Positions 1 to 9,109 of a stretch of 64,000 bases of DNA are shown piece after piece; the stretch's first letter is position 1, and each line of letters starts with the position of its first letter. The stretch is from the NCBI RefSeq assembly GCF_028898845.1, contig NZ_CP118574.1:3534001-3598000 (forward strand). Reading direction: 5' to 3'. The position numbers were made by a program, and so were the translations under genes. The notes below the pieces were generated by a model. The model was not told the DNA's origin. It worked only from the letters and a program-made list of their open reading frames with translations, and made no database searches. The stretch comes from Streptomyces sp. WZ-12. Lineage in GTDB: Bacteria; Actinomycetota; Actinomycetes; Streptomycetales; Streptomycetaceae.

Positions 1-345
1 CAGGTCCTCGGCTTCTCCGGCGACTCCGAGTTCGTGCACCACGCCTGGCGCAAGGACCACCCGGACCTGACCGACCTGCCCTTCCCGATGCTGGCCGACT
101 CCAAGCACGAGCTGATGCGCGCCCTGGGCATCGAGGGCGAGGACGGCTTCGCGCAGCGCGCCGTCTTCATCGTCGACCAGAACAACGAGATCCAGTTCAC
201 CATGGTGACCGCCGGCTCCGTCGGCCGTAACCCCAAGGAGGTCCTGCGGGTCCTGGACGCCCTGCAGACCGACGAGCTGTGCCCCTGCAACTGGAGCAAG
301 GGCGAGGACACCCTGGACCCGGTCGCCCTGCTGGCTGGTGAGTGA
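1..345 (+). CDS. ahpC: Alkyl hydroperoxide reductase subunit C (peroxiredoxin), 3' part
   Basis: The window opens inside this gene, so only the last 114 residues are visible. The reading frame is open from base 1. The visible part holds the peroxiredoxin C-terminal half, including [15 protein letters not shown] and the resolving-cysteine motif ELCPCNW near the end. AhpC-type 2-Cys peroxiredoxins reduce peroxides in the cytosol, and the peroxidatic cysteine lies before the window. The stop codon is six bases before the ahpD start, so the two genes are almost certainly co-transcribed. AhpD is the usual reductant of AhpC in actinobacteria. An upstream oxyR would be expected but is out of view. 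Confidence 0.93.
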   Translation, partial: QVLGFSGDSEFVHHAWRKDHPDLTDLPFPMLADSKHELMRALGIEGEDGFAQRAVFIVDQNNEIQFTMVTAGSVGRNPKEVLRVLDALQTDELCPCNWSKGEDTLDPVALLAGE

Positions 346-350
346 CACCC

Positions 351-884
351 ATGTCCCTCGATGACCTGAAGTCCGCGGTTCCGGACTACGCCAAGGACCT
401 GAAGCTGAACCTCGGTTCGGTGATCGGCAACTCCGACCTGCCGCAGCAGCAGCTCTGGGGCACGGTGCTCGCCTGCGCGATCGCCTCGCGTTCGCCGAAG
501 GTGCTGCGCGAGCTGGAGCCGGAGGCGAAGGCCAACCTCTCCGCCGAGGCGTACACCGCCGCCAAGTCGGCCGCCGCCATCATGGCGATGAACAACGTCT
601 TCTACCGGACGCGCCACCTGCTCTCCGACCCGGAGTACGGCAACCTGCGCGCCGGTCTGCGGATGAACGTCATCGGCAACCCCGGCGTGGACAAGGTCGA
701 CTTCGAGCTGTGGTCGCTCGCCGTCTCCGCCATCAACGGCTGCGGCATGTGCCTGGACTCGCACGAGCAGGTGCTGCGCAAGGCCGGCGTCTCGCGCGAG
801 ACGGTCCAGGAGGCCGTCAAGATCGCGGCCGTCCTGCAGGCCGTCGGCGCCACCCTGGACTCCGAGGCGGCCCTCGCCGAGTGA
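351..884 (+). CDS. ahpD: Alkyl hydroperoxidase AhpD, disulfide reductase for AhpC
   Basis: The 177-residue protein has the size of AhpD. It carries the catalytic motif CGMCLDSHE near residues 130-138, where the two cysteines and the histidine form the peroxidase/disulfide-reductase centre of the carboxymuconolactone decarboxylase-like fold. The known role is to pass electrons to AhpC during peroxide reduction. I chose the ATG at 351 ([15 protein letters not shown]) over the in-frame GTG at 342, because the family begins near this sequence and 342 overlaps the ahpC stop. The gene follows ahpC directly and is followed by a strong terminator. Confidence 0.95.
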   Translation: MSLDDLKSAVPDYAKDLKLNLGSVIGNSDLPQQQLWGTVLACAIASRSPKVLRELEPEAKANLSAEAYTAAKSAAAIMAMNNVFYRTRHLLSDPEYGNLRAGLRMNVIGNPGVDKVDFELWSLAVSAINGCGMCLDSHEQVLRKAGVSRETVQEAVKIAAVLQAVGATLDSEAALAE

Positions 885-942
885 ACCTCGTCGCGTAGGC
901 CAGCCGAGGCGGGCGCCATCCGACGCCCGGTCGTCTGACGCA

Positions 943-977
943 AAGACCCCCGCGGACCTCGTGTCCGCGGGGGTCTT
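943..977. terminator. Bidirectional intrinsic terminator after ahpD
   Basis: Perfect 15-bp inverted repeat: the left arm 943-957 pairs with 963-977 around a 5-base loop. The arms begin AAGACCCCC and end GGGGGTCTT. It lies between the ahpD stop and the end of the convergent permease gene, so it can stop transcription from both sides. Confidence 0.9.
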
Positions 978-1016
978 GTGCGTGGGGCCGTGGGCCGTGG
1001 CCCCTCGGGTCAACTC

Positions 1017-2642
1017 CTAGTCGTCCGAGGGGTGTTCGGGGTGCCGCGGCGGCGGGGTCGGGGCCACCGCCATCGCGGTCGCACCGCGCGGCGGCACCGT
1101 CATCCGCAGCGCCTGCTCCTGCGAGTACGCCCGCAGATAGCCGACGACGGTGTTGGTGACGGCCACCAGCGGGACGGCCACCACCGCGCCGCCGATGCCG
1201 GCGATCAGGCTGCCCGCGGCGACCGAGAGGATCACCGCCAGCGGATGCACCCGGACCGCCCGGCCGAGGATGAACGGCTGGAGCACATGGCTCTCGATCT
1301 GGTTCACCGCCAGCACCACCGCCAGCACCAACAGCGCCGTGAAGACCCCGTCGTGCCCCGCGACCAGCGCGACCACGCACGCCAGCGCGCCCGAGACCAC
1401 CGCGCCGATCAGCGGGATGAACGCGAAGAGGAAGACGAAGACGGCGAGCGGGACGGCCAGCGGCACGTCGAGGAAGTAGAGCCCGATGCCGATGAAGAAG
1501 GCGTCGATCAGGGCGACCAGAACCGTGCCGCGGATGTACGCGGTCAACGTCCGCCAGGCGCGCGGCCCGGCGCCGGCCACCCCCGGACGGGCCTCGGCCG
1601 GGACCAGCTTGAGGAACCACTCCCAGATGCGTCGGCCGTCGTAGAGCAGGAACAGCGTGGTGAACATCGCCAGCACGATGCCGGTGAACATCTCCAGGAC
1701 GACCGTGACGCCCTCCAGCCCGGCGGACGTTATGGCCTCGGTGTTGGCACCGACCGCGTCCTGGAGGTTCTTGGCGATGTGGTTGATCTGGCCCTCGGTC
1801 ACATGGAACGGGCTCTTCAGCAGCCAGCCCCTGAGCTCGGTGATGCCCTCCTGGATGCGGCTGGACACCGAGTCGATGTTGCCCTGGACCTGCCACACCA
1901 CGAACCAGCCGACCAGGCCCATCACCACGAAGCCGGCGATGAACGTCAACGCGCTGGCCAACCCGCGGGGCACGTTGCGCCGGCGCAGCCACGCCACGGT
2001 GGGCTGGAGCAGCGCCGTGATCAGCAGCGCGGCGATGAAGGACAGCACCACCAGTGAGACGGCGGTGATCGCCTTCGCCAGCACCCACACCGTTCCGGCC
2101 AGCACCAGCAGCCGCCAGCCGGCCTCGGCCGCGACCCGCACGCCCCAGGGCACCGCGGCCACCGGGTCCGGGCGGGCGGCAACGGCCGGCGCGTAGGCGG
2201 GCGGTGCGGGGACCGCGCCCGGCGACCGGACGGCGGCGGGGGCCGGCGCCGGCTCCTCCGCCTCCAGCCGCGGCACACCGTCGCTCCCGCCCGCACGCCC
2301 GCCGTCGACGTCGTCCACAACGGTCATGGGGGCCGCGGGAGGCACCGGCGGTGCCGCGGGAGGCATGGGGGGCGCGGCGGGCGCGGCCGGCACCGCGTCC
2401 GGCGGCCGCGTGGCCGTCGTGGTGCGCCCGCCCGGAGCGTCACCGCCCGCGGGCTGCTCCGCCGGGACGCCGGCCGCCGGGGTGCGCAGCACGTCCCGGT
2501 CCACGTGCCCGGCGTACCCGAGCTCTGCCCGCTCGGCGGCCTCCGCCGCGGCCTCCGCGCGGCGGCGCTGTTCCTCCAGCCGCTGCGAGAGCCGCGTCAG
2601 GCCGGCGCCCAGGCCGCCGACCCACTGAGGCAATCTGGACAT
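1017..2642 (-). CDS. AI-2E family transporter (PerM-like membrane protein)
   Basis: 541 residues. The first ~190 are low-complexity: an Ala/Glu-rich segment that could form a coiled coil, then a Pro/Ala-rich linker. The rest holds about seven hydrophobic segments typical of the AI-2E/PerM family, for example KAITAVSLVVLSFIAALLI, followed by FLFAFIPLIGAVVSGALAC and the conserved NQIESHVLQPFILGRAV near the end. Members are inner-membrane permeases. Only some export autoinducer-2, and the substrate here is unknown. The long charged and proline-rich N-terminus is an actinobacterial addition. It is monocistronic, bounded by terminators at 943-977 and 2708-2739. Confidence 0.88.
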   Translation of the reverse strand: MSRLPQWVGGLGAGLTRLSQRLEEQRRRAEAAAEAAERAELGYAGHVDRDVLRTPAAGVPAEQPAGGDAPGGRTTTATRPPDAVPAAPAAPPMPPAAPPVPPAAPMTVVDDVDGGRAGGSDGVPRLEAEEPAPAPAAVRSPGAVPAPPAYAPAVAARPDPVAAVPWGVRVAAEAGWRLLVLAGTVWVLAKAITAVSLVVLSFIAALLITALLQPTVAWLRRRNVPRGLASALTFIAGFVVMGLVGWFVVWQVQGNIDSVSSRIQEGITELRGWLLKSPFHVTEGQINHIAKNLQDAVGANTEAITSAGLEGVTVVLEMFTGIVLAMFTTLFLLYDGRRIWEWFLKLVPAEARPGVAGAGPRAWRTLTAYIRGTVLVALIDAFFIGIGLYFLDVPLAVPLAVFVFLFAFIPLIGAVVSGALACVVALVAGHDGVFTALLVLAVVLAVNQIESHVLQPFILGRAVRVHPLAVILSVAAGSLIAGIGGAVVAVPLVAVTNTVVGYLRAYSQEQALRMTVPPRGATAMAVAPTPPPRHPEHPSDD

Positions 2643-2707
2643 GTCGCTTCCTCTTCCCCGCCCTTACCGCAATCTGACGTCACGACGTTACCTGGGCCCG
2701 GACGCGC

Positions 2708-2739
2708 GAAACCCCCGACGCGTCGCGTTCGGGGGTTTC
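2708..2739. terminator. Intrinsic terminator after the lytic transglycosylase gene
   Basis: An 11-bp stem pairs GAAACCCCCGA at 2708-2718 with its complement at 2729-2739. It sits 30 bases past the stop of the minus-strand gene ending at 2769 and just upstream of the permease start. Confidence 0.85.
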
Positions 2740-2768
2740 TCGGCGCTGGGGTACGGCCCGGGGACGGC

Positions 2769-3464
2769 CTAGTACCAGCTGTTGGCCTGCCAGAACGACC
2801 AGGCACCGCAGGGGCTGCCGTACCGGCTGTTCATGTAGTTCAGGCCCCACTTGATCTGGGTGGCCGGGTTGGTCTGCCAGTCGGAGCCCGCGGAGGACAT
2901 CTTCGAGCCCGGCAGGGCCTGCACCAGTCCGTAGGCGCCGGAGCCGGCGTTGGTGGCGTGGTAGTTCCAACCGGACTCCCGCGTCACGATGTTGCTGAAG
3001 CACTGGAACTGGTCGGACGCGATCATCTGGCGGGCCATCGCCTGGGTCTCGGCGATGGTGTAGGAAGCCTTGGCGACGAAGTCCGTGGCATCGCGGACGA
3101 CCGAACGGGAGACGGCCTGCGCCTTCTCGCGCTCCTTGGCCTCCTTCTCCGCCTTCGCCTTGTCCGCGGCGTCCTTCTTGTTCTGCGCGGTCTCCGCGGC
3201 TGCCTTACGGGCCGACTCCTGCGCGGACTTGAGTGCCGCCGCGTCCGCCTGGGTGGACGCCGAGTCTGCCTGCTGCGTCAGCGACGCCGTCTGCACCTGG
3301 GCCTGCTGGCCCGCGGGGATGTCGGCGATCGTCGCGTCGGCTGCCGTGGCCTCGGTGTTGTTGACCGCTGCCTGGCTGCCCGATGCGACGCCGACCACGG
3401 CGCCGACGGTGGTGACCGCGGTGGCGGACGCCACTGCGAATCCCCGGACCGAGATCCGGCTCAC
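2769..3464 (-). CDS. Secreted SLT-domain lytic transglycosylase
   Basis: The 231-residue protein starts at a GTG (VSRISVRGF) preceded by the ribosome site GGAAGGA six bases upstream. Longer in-frame starts would lie inside the structured leader. Order of parts: signal peptide (~1-35, ending near ASGSQA), a Gln/Ala-rich stretch, a lysine/alanine/glutamate-rich coiled coil (~85-125), then a C-terminal transglycosylase domain. The likely catalytic glutamate is in VTRESGWN, followed by SGAYGLVQALPGSKM and GLNYMNSRYGSPCGAWSFW. Such enzymes cleave the peptidoglycan glycan strand outside the cell during growth, germination or sporulation. The leader looks like a c-di-AMP riboswitch, an arrangement known for Streptomyces cell-wall hydrolases. 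Confidence 0.9.
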   Translation of the reverse strand: MSRISVRGFAVASATAVTTVGAVVGVASGSQAAVNNTEATAADATIADIPAGQQAQVQTASLTQQADSASTQADAAALKSAQESARKAAAETAQNKKDAADKAKAEKEAKEREKAQAVSRSVVRDATDFVAKASYTIAETQAMARQMIASDQFQCFSNIVTRESGWNYHATNAGSGAYGLVQALPGSKMSSAGSDWQTNPATQIKWGLNYMNSRYGSPCGAWSFWQANSWY

Positions 3465-3477
3465 ACGCTTTCCTTCC

Positions 3478-3624
3478 AGCATCGCCCGCATAGGTGACCT
3501 CGCGGACGCAATCGTGCCCCTGGCGCTGGCCTCCCCTTGTTCCGGCCCCTGTTGAGCGGGTGGCGCCGGCTGGTCACGGGAGGCACTGGCCCGGTGGGTC
3601 CCCCTCGGGGGTCCGCGTGATGCT
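3478..3624 (-). promoter_or_regulatory. Probable c-di-AMP (ydaO/yuaA) riboswitch
   Basis: On the minus strand, AGCATC (3624-3619) pairs with GATGCT (3483-3478), closing a ~147-nt domain immediately before the ribosome site at 3477-3471. Inside it I see pieces resembling the ydaO consensus as I remember it: GGGGACCCACC after the first arm, and a 3' block with CACGATTGCGTCCGC followed by GGTCACCTATGCGGGCG. These correspond to the family's CCCGAAUCCGUCAGC and AACCUCGUAAGCG blocks. The family is known upstream of rpfA and other Streptomyces wall-lytic genes. A further long-range 9-bp pair (3631-3639 with 3689-3697) lies in the upstream leader. No covariance model was run. Confidence 0.55.
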
Positions 3625-3872
3625 CGGGCGGCATACGGCAACTCGCTATGAAATTCGGGTATCCATGCGCCCCGGAGGGCGCGTCTGGGCCGTATGCGGG
3701 GCCTGACAGGACCCAGACTCTGCCCGAACGGCACGCCGGGAAGCAATTCCCTACCGGGTGTGAAAGCTCACACTTCGTTTGCTGCTGGGGATTTCCGGAT
3801 ATCCGAGCGCACACGAGCGCCGCCCGGCTAAGCTCCCTCGCTTCGCCGGGCGGCGCGCCGTTCTACGACCGG

Positions 3873-5210
3873 TCAGATCCTGCCTTCCTCCAGCATTTCG
3901 GTCACCAGCGCGGCGATCGGCGACCGCTCGGAGCGGTTGAGCGTGACGTGGGCGAAGAGCGGATGCCCCTTCAACTTCTCGACCACGGCGACCACTCCGT
4001 CGTACCGCCCGACCCGGAGGTTGTCGCGCTGCGCGACGTCATGGGTCAACACGACCCGGGAGTTGGCCCCGATCCGGGACAGCACGGTCAACAGCACGTT
4101 CCGCTCCAGCGACTGGGCCTCGTCCACGATCACGAACGCGTCGTGCAGCGACCGGCCGCGGATGTGGGTGAGCGGCAGCACCTCCAACATCCCGCGGGAC
4201 ACCACCTCCTCGATGACGTCCTTGGTCGTCACCGCGGACAGCGTGTCGAAGACGGCCTGCGCCCAGGGGCTCATCTTCTCCGCCTCGGTGCCCGGCAGAT
4301 AGCCCAGCTCCTGCCCGCCGACCGCGTACAGCGGCCGGAACACCATCACCTTGCTGTGCTGGCGGCGCTCCAACACCGCCTCCAGGCCCGCGCACAGCGC
4401 CAGCGCCGACTTGCCCGTACCGGCCCGGCCGCCCAGCGAGACGATGCCGACCTCCGGGTCGAGCAGCAGGTCCAGCGCGATCCGCTGCTCGGCGCTGCGG
4501 CCGTGGATGCCGAACGCCTCCCGGTCGCCGCGCACCAGCCGGACGCCGCCCTCCGGGGTGACCCGGCCCAGCGCCTTGCCACGCTCGGACTGGAGCACCA
4601 GCCCGGTGTGGACGGGCAGTTCCTCCGCTCCCGCGATGTGCGCGGTCTCGGCGGCGAACAGGTCGTCCACCTGCTCGGCCGGCAGGGCGAGTTCGGCCAT
4701 GCCGGTCCAGCCGGAGTCGGTGATCGCCAGCTCGGCGCGGTACTCCTCGGCCACCAGTCCCACCGAGGACGCCTTGATGCGCATCGGCAGGTCCTTGGAG
4801 ACGACCGTGACGTCGTACCCCTCGGCCTGGAGGTTGCGGGCGACCGCGAGGATCCGCGAGTCGTTGTCGCCGAGCCGGCTGTGCCCGTTCAGGAAGGCGG
4901 CGGGCAGCAGTCCCGGGTCGGAGTGGTTGAGCTCGACCCGGAGCGTCCCGCCGAGCTCCCCGATGGGGAGGGGGGCGTCCAACCGCCCGTACTCCACCCG
5001 GTACGCGTCCAGCCGGCGCAGCGCCTGCCGCGCGAAGTACCCGAGTTCGGGATGGTGCCGCTTGGCCTCCAGCTCCGTGACCACGACGACCGGGAGCACC
5101 ACCTCGTGCTCGTCGAAGCGGGACATGGCAGCCGGATCCGCCAACAGGACGCTGGTGTCGAGGACATAGGTGCGCCGGTCGCTCTCACGGCGCTTCTTGC
5201 TGTTCACCAC
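3873..5210 (-). CDS. PhoH-family ATPase with N-terminal PIN domain (PhoH2 type)
   Basis: 445 residues. The N-terminal PIN nuclease domain (~10-140) starts [12 protein letters not shown] and has further acidic residues in [10 protein letters not shown] and [12 protein letters not shown]. The C-terminal PhoH ATPase (~210-445) has the Walker [14 protein letters not shown] and Walker [16 protein letters not shown]-PhoH fusions are ATP-dependent RNA helicase/ribonuclease-like proteins acting on RNA in the cytoplasm. The physiological target here is unknown. The start ATG at 5210 is chosen because the PIN domain begins within 15 residues. It is monocistronic, with ~770 bp of non-coding DNA upstream. 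Confidence 0.92.
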   Translation of the reverse strand: MVNSKKRRESDRRTYVLDTSVLLADPAAMSRFDEHEVVLPVVVVTELEAKRHHPELGYFARQALRRLDAYRVEYGRLDAPLPIGELGGTLRVELNHSDPGLLPAAFLNGHSRLGDNDSRILAVARNLQAEGYDVTVVSKDLPMRIKASSVGLVAEEYRAELAITDSGWTGMAELALPAEQVDDLFAAETAHIAGAEELPVHTGLVLQSERGKALGRVTPEGGVRLVRGDREAFGIHGRSAEQRIALDLLLDPEVGIVSLGGRAGTGKSALALCAGLEAVLERRQHSKVMVFRPLYAVGGQELGYLPGTEAEKMSPWAQAVFDTLSAVTTKDVIEEVVSRGMLEVLPLTHIRGRSLHDAFVIVDEAQSLERNVLLTVLSRIGANSRVVLTHDVAQRDNLRVGRYDGVVAVVEKLKGHPLFAHVTLNRSERSPIAALVTEMLEEGRI

Positions 5211-5979
5211 GGGTGGACGAACCCCCTCGGATGAGGTCGGGGTGCGACGACGTCGCCGGGGACAGGACCGGGTTCAGGCCGCGCTGCGCGGGCCGAACGC
5301 CGGCCCTCCGCGTCGTCCGTGCGGTACGCACGATCGTCCGTGATGCGCAAAGGGCCTCCCGGGCGGACGACCCCATGCCGTCCGCTGAGAACCGGCGCCC
5401 ATGGCTTGTTCGTTCCGGGCACCGACCTGCCAGGGATATTCCCTCCAACCCCCGCCCCCATGCCACGGCATATGACACACACTCGATGAACCTTTGGTTA
5501 CAGGTACCCGCTGACCGGCGAAAAGGCGGACGCCCCACGCAACGGGCCCCGGCGCGGCGCCCGGAGGCACCCCGGGCGGACGACCAACGGAGGGGGCGTC
5601 AGGGAAGGCGCCGTCAGCACGGGGAGGGCGCGCCGGGCCACCGCCCCGGCGCCGACCAGGCCATCGCGCCCCACCCGCCCATGGCCGGAACCCACCCCGA
5701 AAGTTGGCCGGATCGCAACCGTCGGTTTGGCCGGAAGTCACCCTTCCGGCATCCGTCTCGGGGCGGGGAACGGAACCGCCGGCGGGCGACGCTCCCTCGA
5801 CGAGCGACCCGCCCGCACTCCCCCTGCGGCTTTCAACTCCCGGGCGCCGTCCCGAGGATGGGGCCGGGGTTGGGGTTGGGCCGGGCCCGGGGCGCCCCGT
5901 AGGTCAAGGGCTGAAACCAGGCCGGAACGGGGCGGGAGACCGGAAGTCGGAGTCCGCCCCCATGGCCCGAAGTAAGGCG
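5211..5979. other. Long intergenic region between phoH-like and prenyltransferase genes
   Basis: 769 bases with no convincing gene. Open frames on either strand lack family features, ribosome sites and normal amino-acid composition. The region must hold the phoH promoter. A small inverted repeat (AACC-AAA-GGTT type) lies near 5500, but I see no clear -35/-10 pair and no recognisable RNA. Confidence 0.5.
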
Positions 5980-6777
5980 CTAGAAGCCGAAGCGCCGGTG
6001 GCGGGCCGCGTAGTCGCGCAGCGCCCGCAGGAAGTCGACCTTCCGGAACGCCGGCCAGAAGACCTCGCAGAAGTAGTACTCCGAGTGAGCGCTCTGCCAG
6101 AGCATGAAGCCCGACAGCCGCTGCTCACCGCTGGTGCGGATCACCAGGTCCGGGTCGGGCTGGCCGCGGGTGTAGAGGTGCTCCGAGATCAGGTCGATGT
6201 CGACGATCTCGGCCAGCTCCTCGAAGCTGGTGCCGCGCTCGGCGTGCTCCAGCAGCAGCGACCGCACCGCGTCCGCGATCTCCTGCCGACCGCCGTAGCC
6301 GATCGCGACGTTGACGAGGACGCCCTTGTTGTCGAGGGTGTTCTGCTCGGACTCCTTGAGCACCCGCTGGGTCGCGTCGGGCAGCAGGTCGCGGTTGCCG
6401 ACGTGGTGCACCCGCCAGCGGCCGTCCGCGGCGAGGTTGCGCACGGTGTTCTCGATGATCCCCAGCAGCGGGGTCAGCTCGGACTCCGGGCGGTCGAGGT
6501 TGTCGGTCGACAACAGCCAGAGCGTGACGACCTCCACACCGGTCTCCGCGCACCAGCCCAGCAGTTCGTCGATCTTGGCCGCGCCCGCCAGGTGCCCCTG
6601 CTCGGTCGACAGCCCGTCGGCCCGGGCCCAGCGCCGGTTGCCGTCGAGGATGACGCCGATGTGCTTGGGCACCTGGGTGTGGTCCAGGCGACCCTCCACC
6701 CGGCGTGCGTACAGCCGGTAGACGAGATCGCGCAGCGCCGGCGGATATGGGATGCGCATCCCGGAAGATCGCAGCAT
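5980..6777 (-). CDS. uppS: Isoprenyl transferase (cis-prenyl diphosphate synthase, UppS family)
   Basis: 265 residues with the full set of cis-prenyltransferase motifs: HIGVILDGNRRWAR (catalytic Asp and phosphate-binding residues), VTLWLLSTDN, NVAIGYGGRQEI, DLVIRTSGEQRLSGFML and SEYYFCEVFWPAF. These enzymes condense isopentenyl diphosphate onto an allylic primer to make the polyprenyl carrier lipid for peptidoglycan and glycan synthesis. Streptomyces usually has several paralogues, so the chain length of the product cannot be read from sequence. The ATG at 6777 lacks a close ribosome site. An internal ATG six codons later is an alternative. Confidence 0.93.
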   Translation of the reverse strand: MLRSSGMRIPYPPALRDLVYRLYARRVEGRLDHTQVPKHIGVILDGNRRWARADGLSTEQGHLAGAAKIDELLGWCAETGVEVVTLWLLSTDNLDRPESELTPLLGIIENTVRNLAADGRWRVHHVGNRDLLPDATQRVLKESEQNTLDNKGVLVNVAIGYGGRQEIADAVRSLLLEHAERGTSFEELAEIVDIDLISEHLYTRGQPDPDLVIRTSGEQRLSGFMLWQSAHSEYYFCEVFWPAFRKVDFLRALRDYAARHRRFGF

Positions 6778-6897
6778 GTGTGGTCCAGCCCCTCCGTGCC
6801 GATGGCCATCGCCCCGTCGCGTAAGGGGGCAACTTTACTTCTCGGCTGTCTCAGCAGCCCAATCGGTGTGTCACAAGTACGTGATAGGGAGAGCTTC

Positions 6898-7932
6898 ATG
6901 ACCACTGGCACTGACTACCGCGCCGCGGATTCCCGCTATGCGTCCATGGAGTACCGGCGCACCGGCCGCAGCGGCCTCAAACTCCCCGCCATCTCCCTCG
7001 GACTCTGGCACAACTTCGGGGACGATCGCACCCTCAGCTCGCAGCGGGCCATTCTGCGTCGCGCCTTCGACCTGGGCGTCACCCACTTCGATCTGGCCAA
7101 CAACTACGGCCCGCCGCCCGGATCCGCCGAGCTGAACTTCGGAAAGATCTTCGCCCAGGACTTCCGCGGCTACCGCGACGAGCTGATTCTCTCGACGAAA
7201 GCCGGATATCTGATGCACCCCGGCCCTTACGGCGAATGGGGCTCCCGGAAATATCTGCTCTCGTCGCTGGACGCCTCCTTGCAGCGGATGGGTGTCGATT
7301 ACGTCGATATCTTCTACTCGCACCGTTTCGATCCCGACACCCCGCTGGAGGAGACGATGGGCGCCCTGGCGTCCGCCGTCCAACAGGGCAAGGCGCTCTA
7401 CGTCGGCGTCTCCTCCTACAACGCGGAGCAGACCCGCGAGGCGGTGGGCATCCTGCGCGACATGGGCATCCGCCCCCTCATCCACCAGCCGTCCTACTCC
7501 ATGATCAACCGTTGGATCGAGGACGACGGCCTGCTGGACGTGCTCGCCGACGAGGGCATGGGCTGCATCGCCTTCGCCCCGCTCGCCCAGGGCATGCTCA
7601 CGGACAAGTACCTCAACGGCATCCCCCAGGACTCCCGTGCCGCCCAGGGCAAGTCCCTCGACCCGGGCCTCCTCACCGACGAGGTCCTCCGGCGCCTCCG
7701 CGGCCTCAACGACATCGCGGCCCGCCGCGGCCAGTCGCTCGCCCAACTCGCCCTGAACTGGGTCCTGCGCGACCCCCGCATGACCTCCGCCCTGATCGGC
7801 GCCAGCAGCGTCGCCCAGTTGGAGGCCAACATCGCCGCGCTCGACGCACCCCCGATCACCGACGCCGAACTGACCGAGCTCGACGCCCTCGCCCGAACCA
7901 CCGAGGGCGTGAACATCTGGGCCCGCCGCTGA
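6898..7932 (+). CDS. Aldo/keto reductase, YghZ-type (L-glyceraldehyde 3-phosphate reductase family)
   Basis: 344 residues matching the AKR14/YghZ type from end to end: SGLKLPAISLGLWHNFG, THFDLANNYGPPPGSAE (catalytic Asp and Tyr), LILSTKAGYLM (catalytic Lys), VDIFYSHRFDPDTPLEET (catalytic His) and the NADPH-binding SALIGASSVAQLE near the C-terminus. The family reduces aldehydes, including methylglyoxal and L-glyceraldehyde 3-phosphate, and acts in detoxification. The ATG at 6898 follows GGGAGA at a normal distance. The open frame extends 400 codons further upstream, but that part is antisense to the prenyltransferase and has no domain. It is divergent from uppS. Confidence 0.93.
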   Translation: MTTGTDYRAADSRYASMEYRRTGRSGLKLPAISLGLWHNFGDDRTLSSQRAILRRAFDLGVTHFDLANNYGPPPGSAELNFGKIFAQDFRGYRDELILSTKAGYLMHPGPYGEWGSRKYLLSSLDASLQRMGVDYVDIFYSHRFDPDTPLEETMGALASAVQQGKALYVGVSSYNAEQTREAVGILRDMGIRPLIHQPSYSMINRWIEDDGLLDVLADEGMGCIAFAPLAQGMLTDKYLNGIPQDSRAAQGKSLDPGLLTDEVLRRLRGLNDIAARRGQSLAQLALNWVLRDPRMTSALIGASSVAQLEANIAALDAPPITDAELTELDALARTTEGVNIWARR

Positions 7933-8331
7933 CCCGCCTCGCCACCCTCCCGGGCTGAGCGAGGGCCGGGGCAGCCTCGGCTCCGGTTTCGCTTTCGTCC
8001 GGCGCGGGCCGGGGCGGCCTCGGCTTCCGCCCGCCGGGTTCCGGGGCAGTCCCTCCGCCCCCCACCCACCGGACGGCCCCGGCCCCCACGAGGCCGGACA
8101 GGCGGCTACGCGGGGCGGCCACCGATCACCCCCGCCGTCACCACGGCGCGTAACCCCACCAACCGGCAGGGACCGGCGGCACCACAGCGTGGGCGGGGGA
8201 AAAAGAAAAGCGGGCCGGTCCGTGGGGGGGATACGGACCGGCCCGAGGGGGGGCTTCCACCATAACCCCGCGGGAGGGGTGGTTCGTGCACCCTGGGGTG
8301 GTCGGCGTGGCTCGGGGCGGGGTGAAGGGCT
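7933..8331. other. Non-coding gap with a degenerate direct repeat
   Basis: 399 bases without a gene. Two near-identical 23-24 base direct repeats beginning GGGCCGGGGC lie at 7963-7985 and 8006-8029. The terminator for the minus-strand peptidase lies at 8212-8244. Nothing else is recognisable. Confidence 0.5.
8212..8244 (-). terminator. Intrinsic terminator for the prepilin peptidase gene
   Basis: A perfect 12-bp stem pairs GGGCCGGTCCGT at 8212-8223 with 8233-8244. Read on the minus strand, it is followed by the T-rich tail CTTTTCTTTTT, so it terminates the minus-strand gene ending at 8332. Confidence 0.85.
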
Positions 8332-9069
8332 TCAGGGAGCCGTGGGGGCGGCCAGGAGGAGGGCGCCGAAGGCTCCGGTGATCATGAAGGGGCCCAGGGG
8401 CATGGTCGTGCGGCGGTCGACGCGGCGGACCAGGAGGAGGAAGGCCGCGTAGAGGGCGCCGAGCAGGGTGCCGGCGGCGCCGCCGGTGATCAGGGTGGGC
8501 CAGCCGTACCACCCGAGGGCTATCCCCAGGCCGAGCGCCAGCTTGACGTCGCCGAGGCCGAGGGCGGAGGGGTTGAGGAGGCAGGGCAGCAGGTAGCAGG
8601 CGGCCAGGGCCAGGCCGGCCAGGAGGGCGCGTAGCCAGGTGTCGGGGGTGTGGGCGAGGGCGCCGACGGCGCCGAGGGCGGTGGCGGCGGTCGCGGCCAG
8701 GGGCAGGGTGAGGACGTCGGGGAGGCGCCGGACCCGGTGGTCGACGAGGACCAGGAGGACAGCCACCGGGGTGAGCAGGAGCCAGGCGGCGAGTTCGGGG
8801 CGGGGGCCGGTGGCGGTGGCCAGGGCGGCGCAGGCGAGGGCGGTGGCCGTGGCGGTGGGGAGCGCGGAAGGGCCGTACGGTGCCCGGCAGTTGGGGCAGC
8901 GGGCGGGGCCCAGCCAGCCGCGGGCCGGGCCGGTGAGGGTGTGGCCCGCGGGGCAGTGGGCGCGCCAGTCCTCGTCGGCTGCCACGGAGAACCGGTGGGC
9001 GGGGCGCGGGAGGAGGAGTCCGGTGGCGGCTCCGTAGGCGGCGGCGAGGGCGATCAGGGTGACGGACAC
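8332..9069 (-). CDS. Prepilin peptidase (A24 family), probable Tad pilin processing enzyme
   Basis: 245 residues. About eight hydrophobic segments surround the two aspartate sites of type IV prepilin peptidases: VDHRVRRLPDVLTLP (~105-120) and GLGDVKLALGLG (~170-182). The N-terminal cytoplasmic part has paired cysteines (CPAGH and CPNC), as in larger PilD enzymes. It would cleave the leader of the Flp pilin and the TadE-like pseudopilins encoded at 13.6 and 17.5-18.3 kb. It is separated from the tad cluster by a DUF192 gene and a TetR-MFS pair. Confidence 0.9.
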   Translation of the reverse strand: MSVTLIALAAAYGAATGLLLPRPAHRFSVAADEDWRAHCPAGHTLTGPARGWLGPARCPNCRAPYGPSALPTATATALACAALATATGPRPELAAWLLLTPVAVLLVLVDHRVRRLPDVLTLPLAATAATALGAVGALAHTPDTWLRALLAGLALAACYLLPCLLNPSALGLGDVKLALGLGIALGWYGWPTLITGGAAGTLLGALYAAFLLLVRRVDRRTTMPLGPFMITGAFGALLLAAPTAP

Positions 9070-9109
9070 GGGTCGACCCTAGGGTGCGGCGGTTGATACA
9101 ACGGCGGGC

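Noticed and set aside
3648..5234. Plus-strand 528-codon open frame
   Set aside because: Antisense shadow of the PIN-PhoH gene, which has clear Walker motifs.
5213..5902. Possible gene in the phoH-prenyltransferase gap
   Set aside because: Arg/Pro-rich translation, no ribosome site and no family pattern. Kept as non-coding.
5704..6897. N-terminal extension of the aldo/keto reductase
   Set aside because: The extension is antisense to the cis-prenyltransferase. A ribosome site and the family start lie at 6898.
8212..8244. Operator for the plus strand
   Set aside because: A perfect 12-bp stem followed by a T-rich tract on the minus strand fits a terminator better than a protein-binding site.
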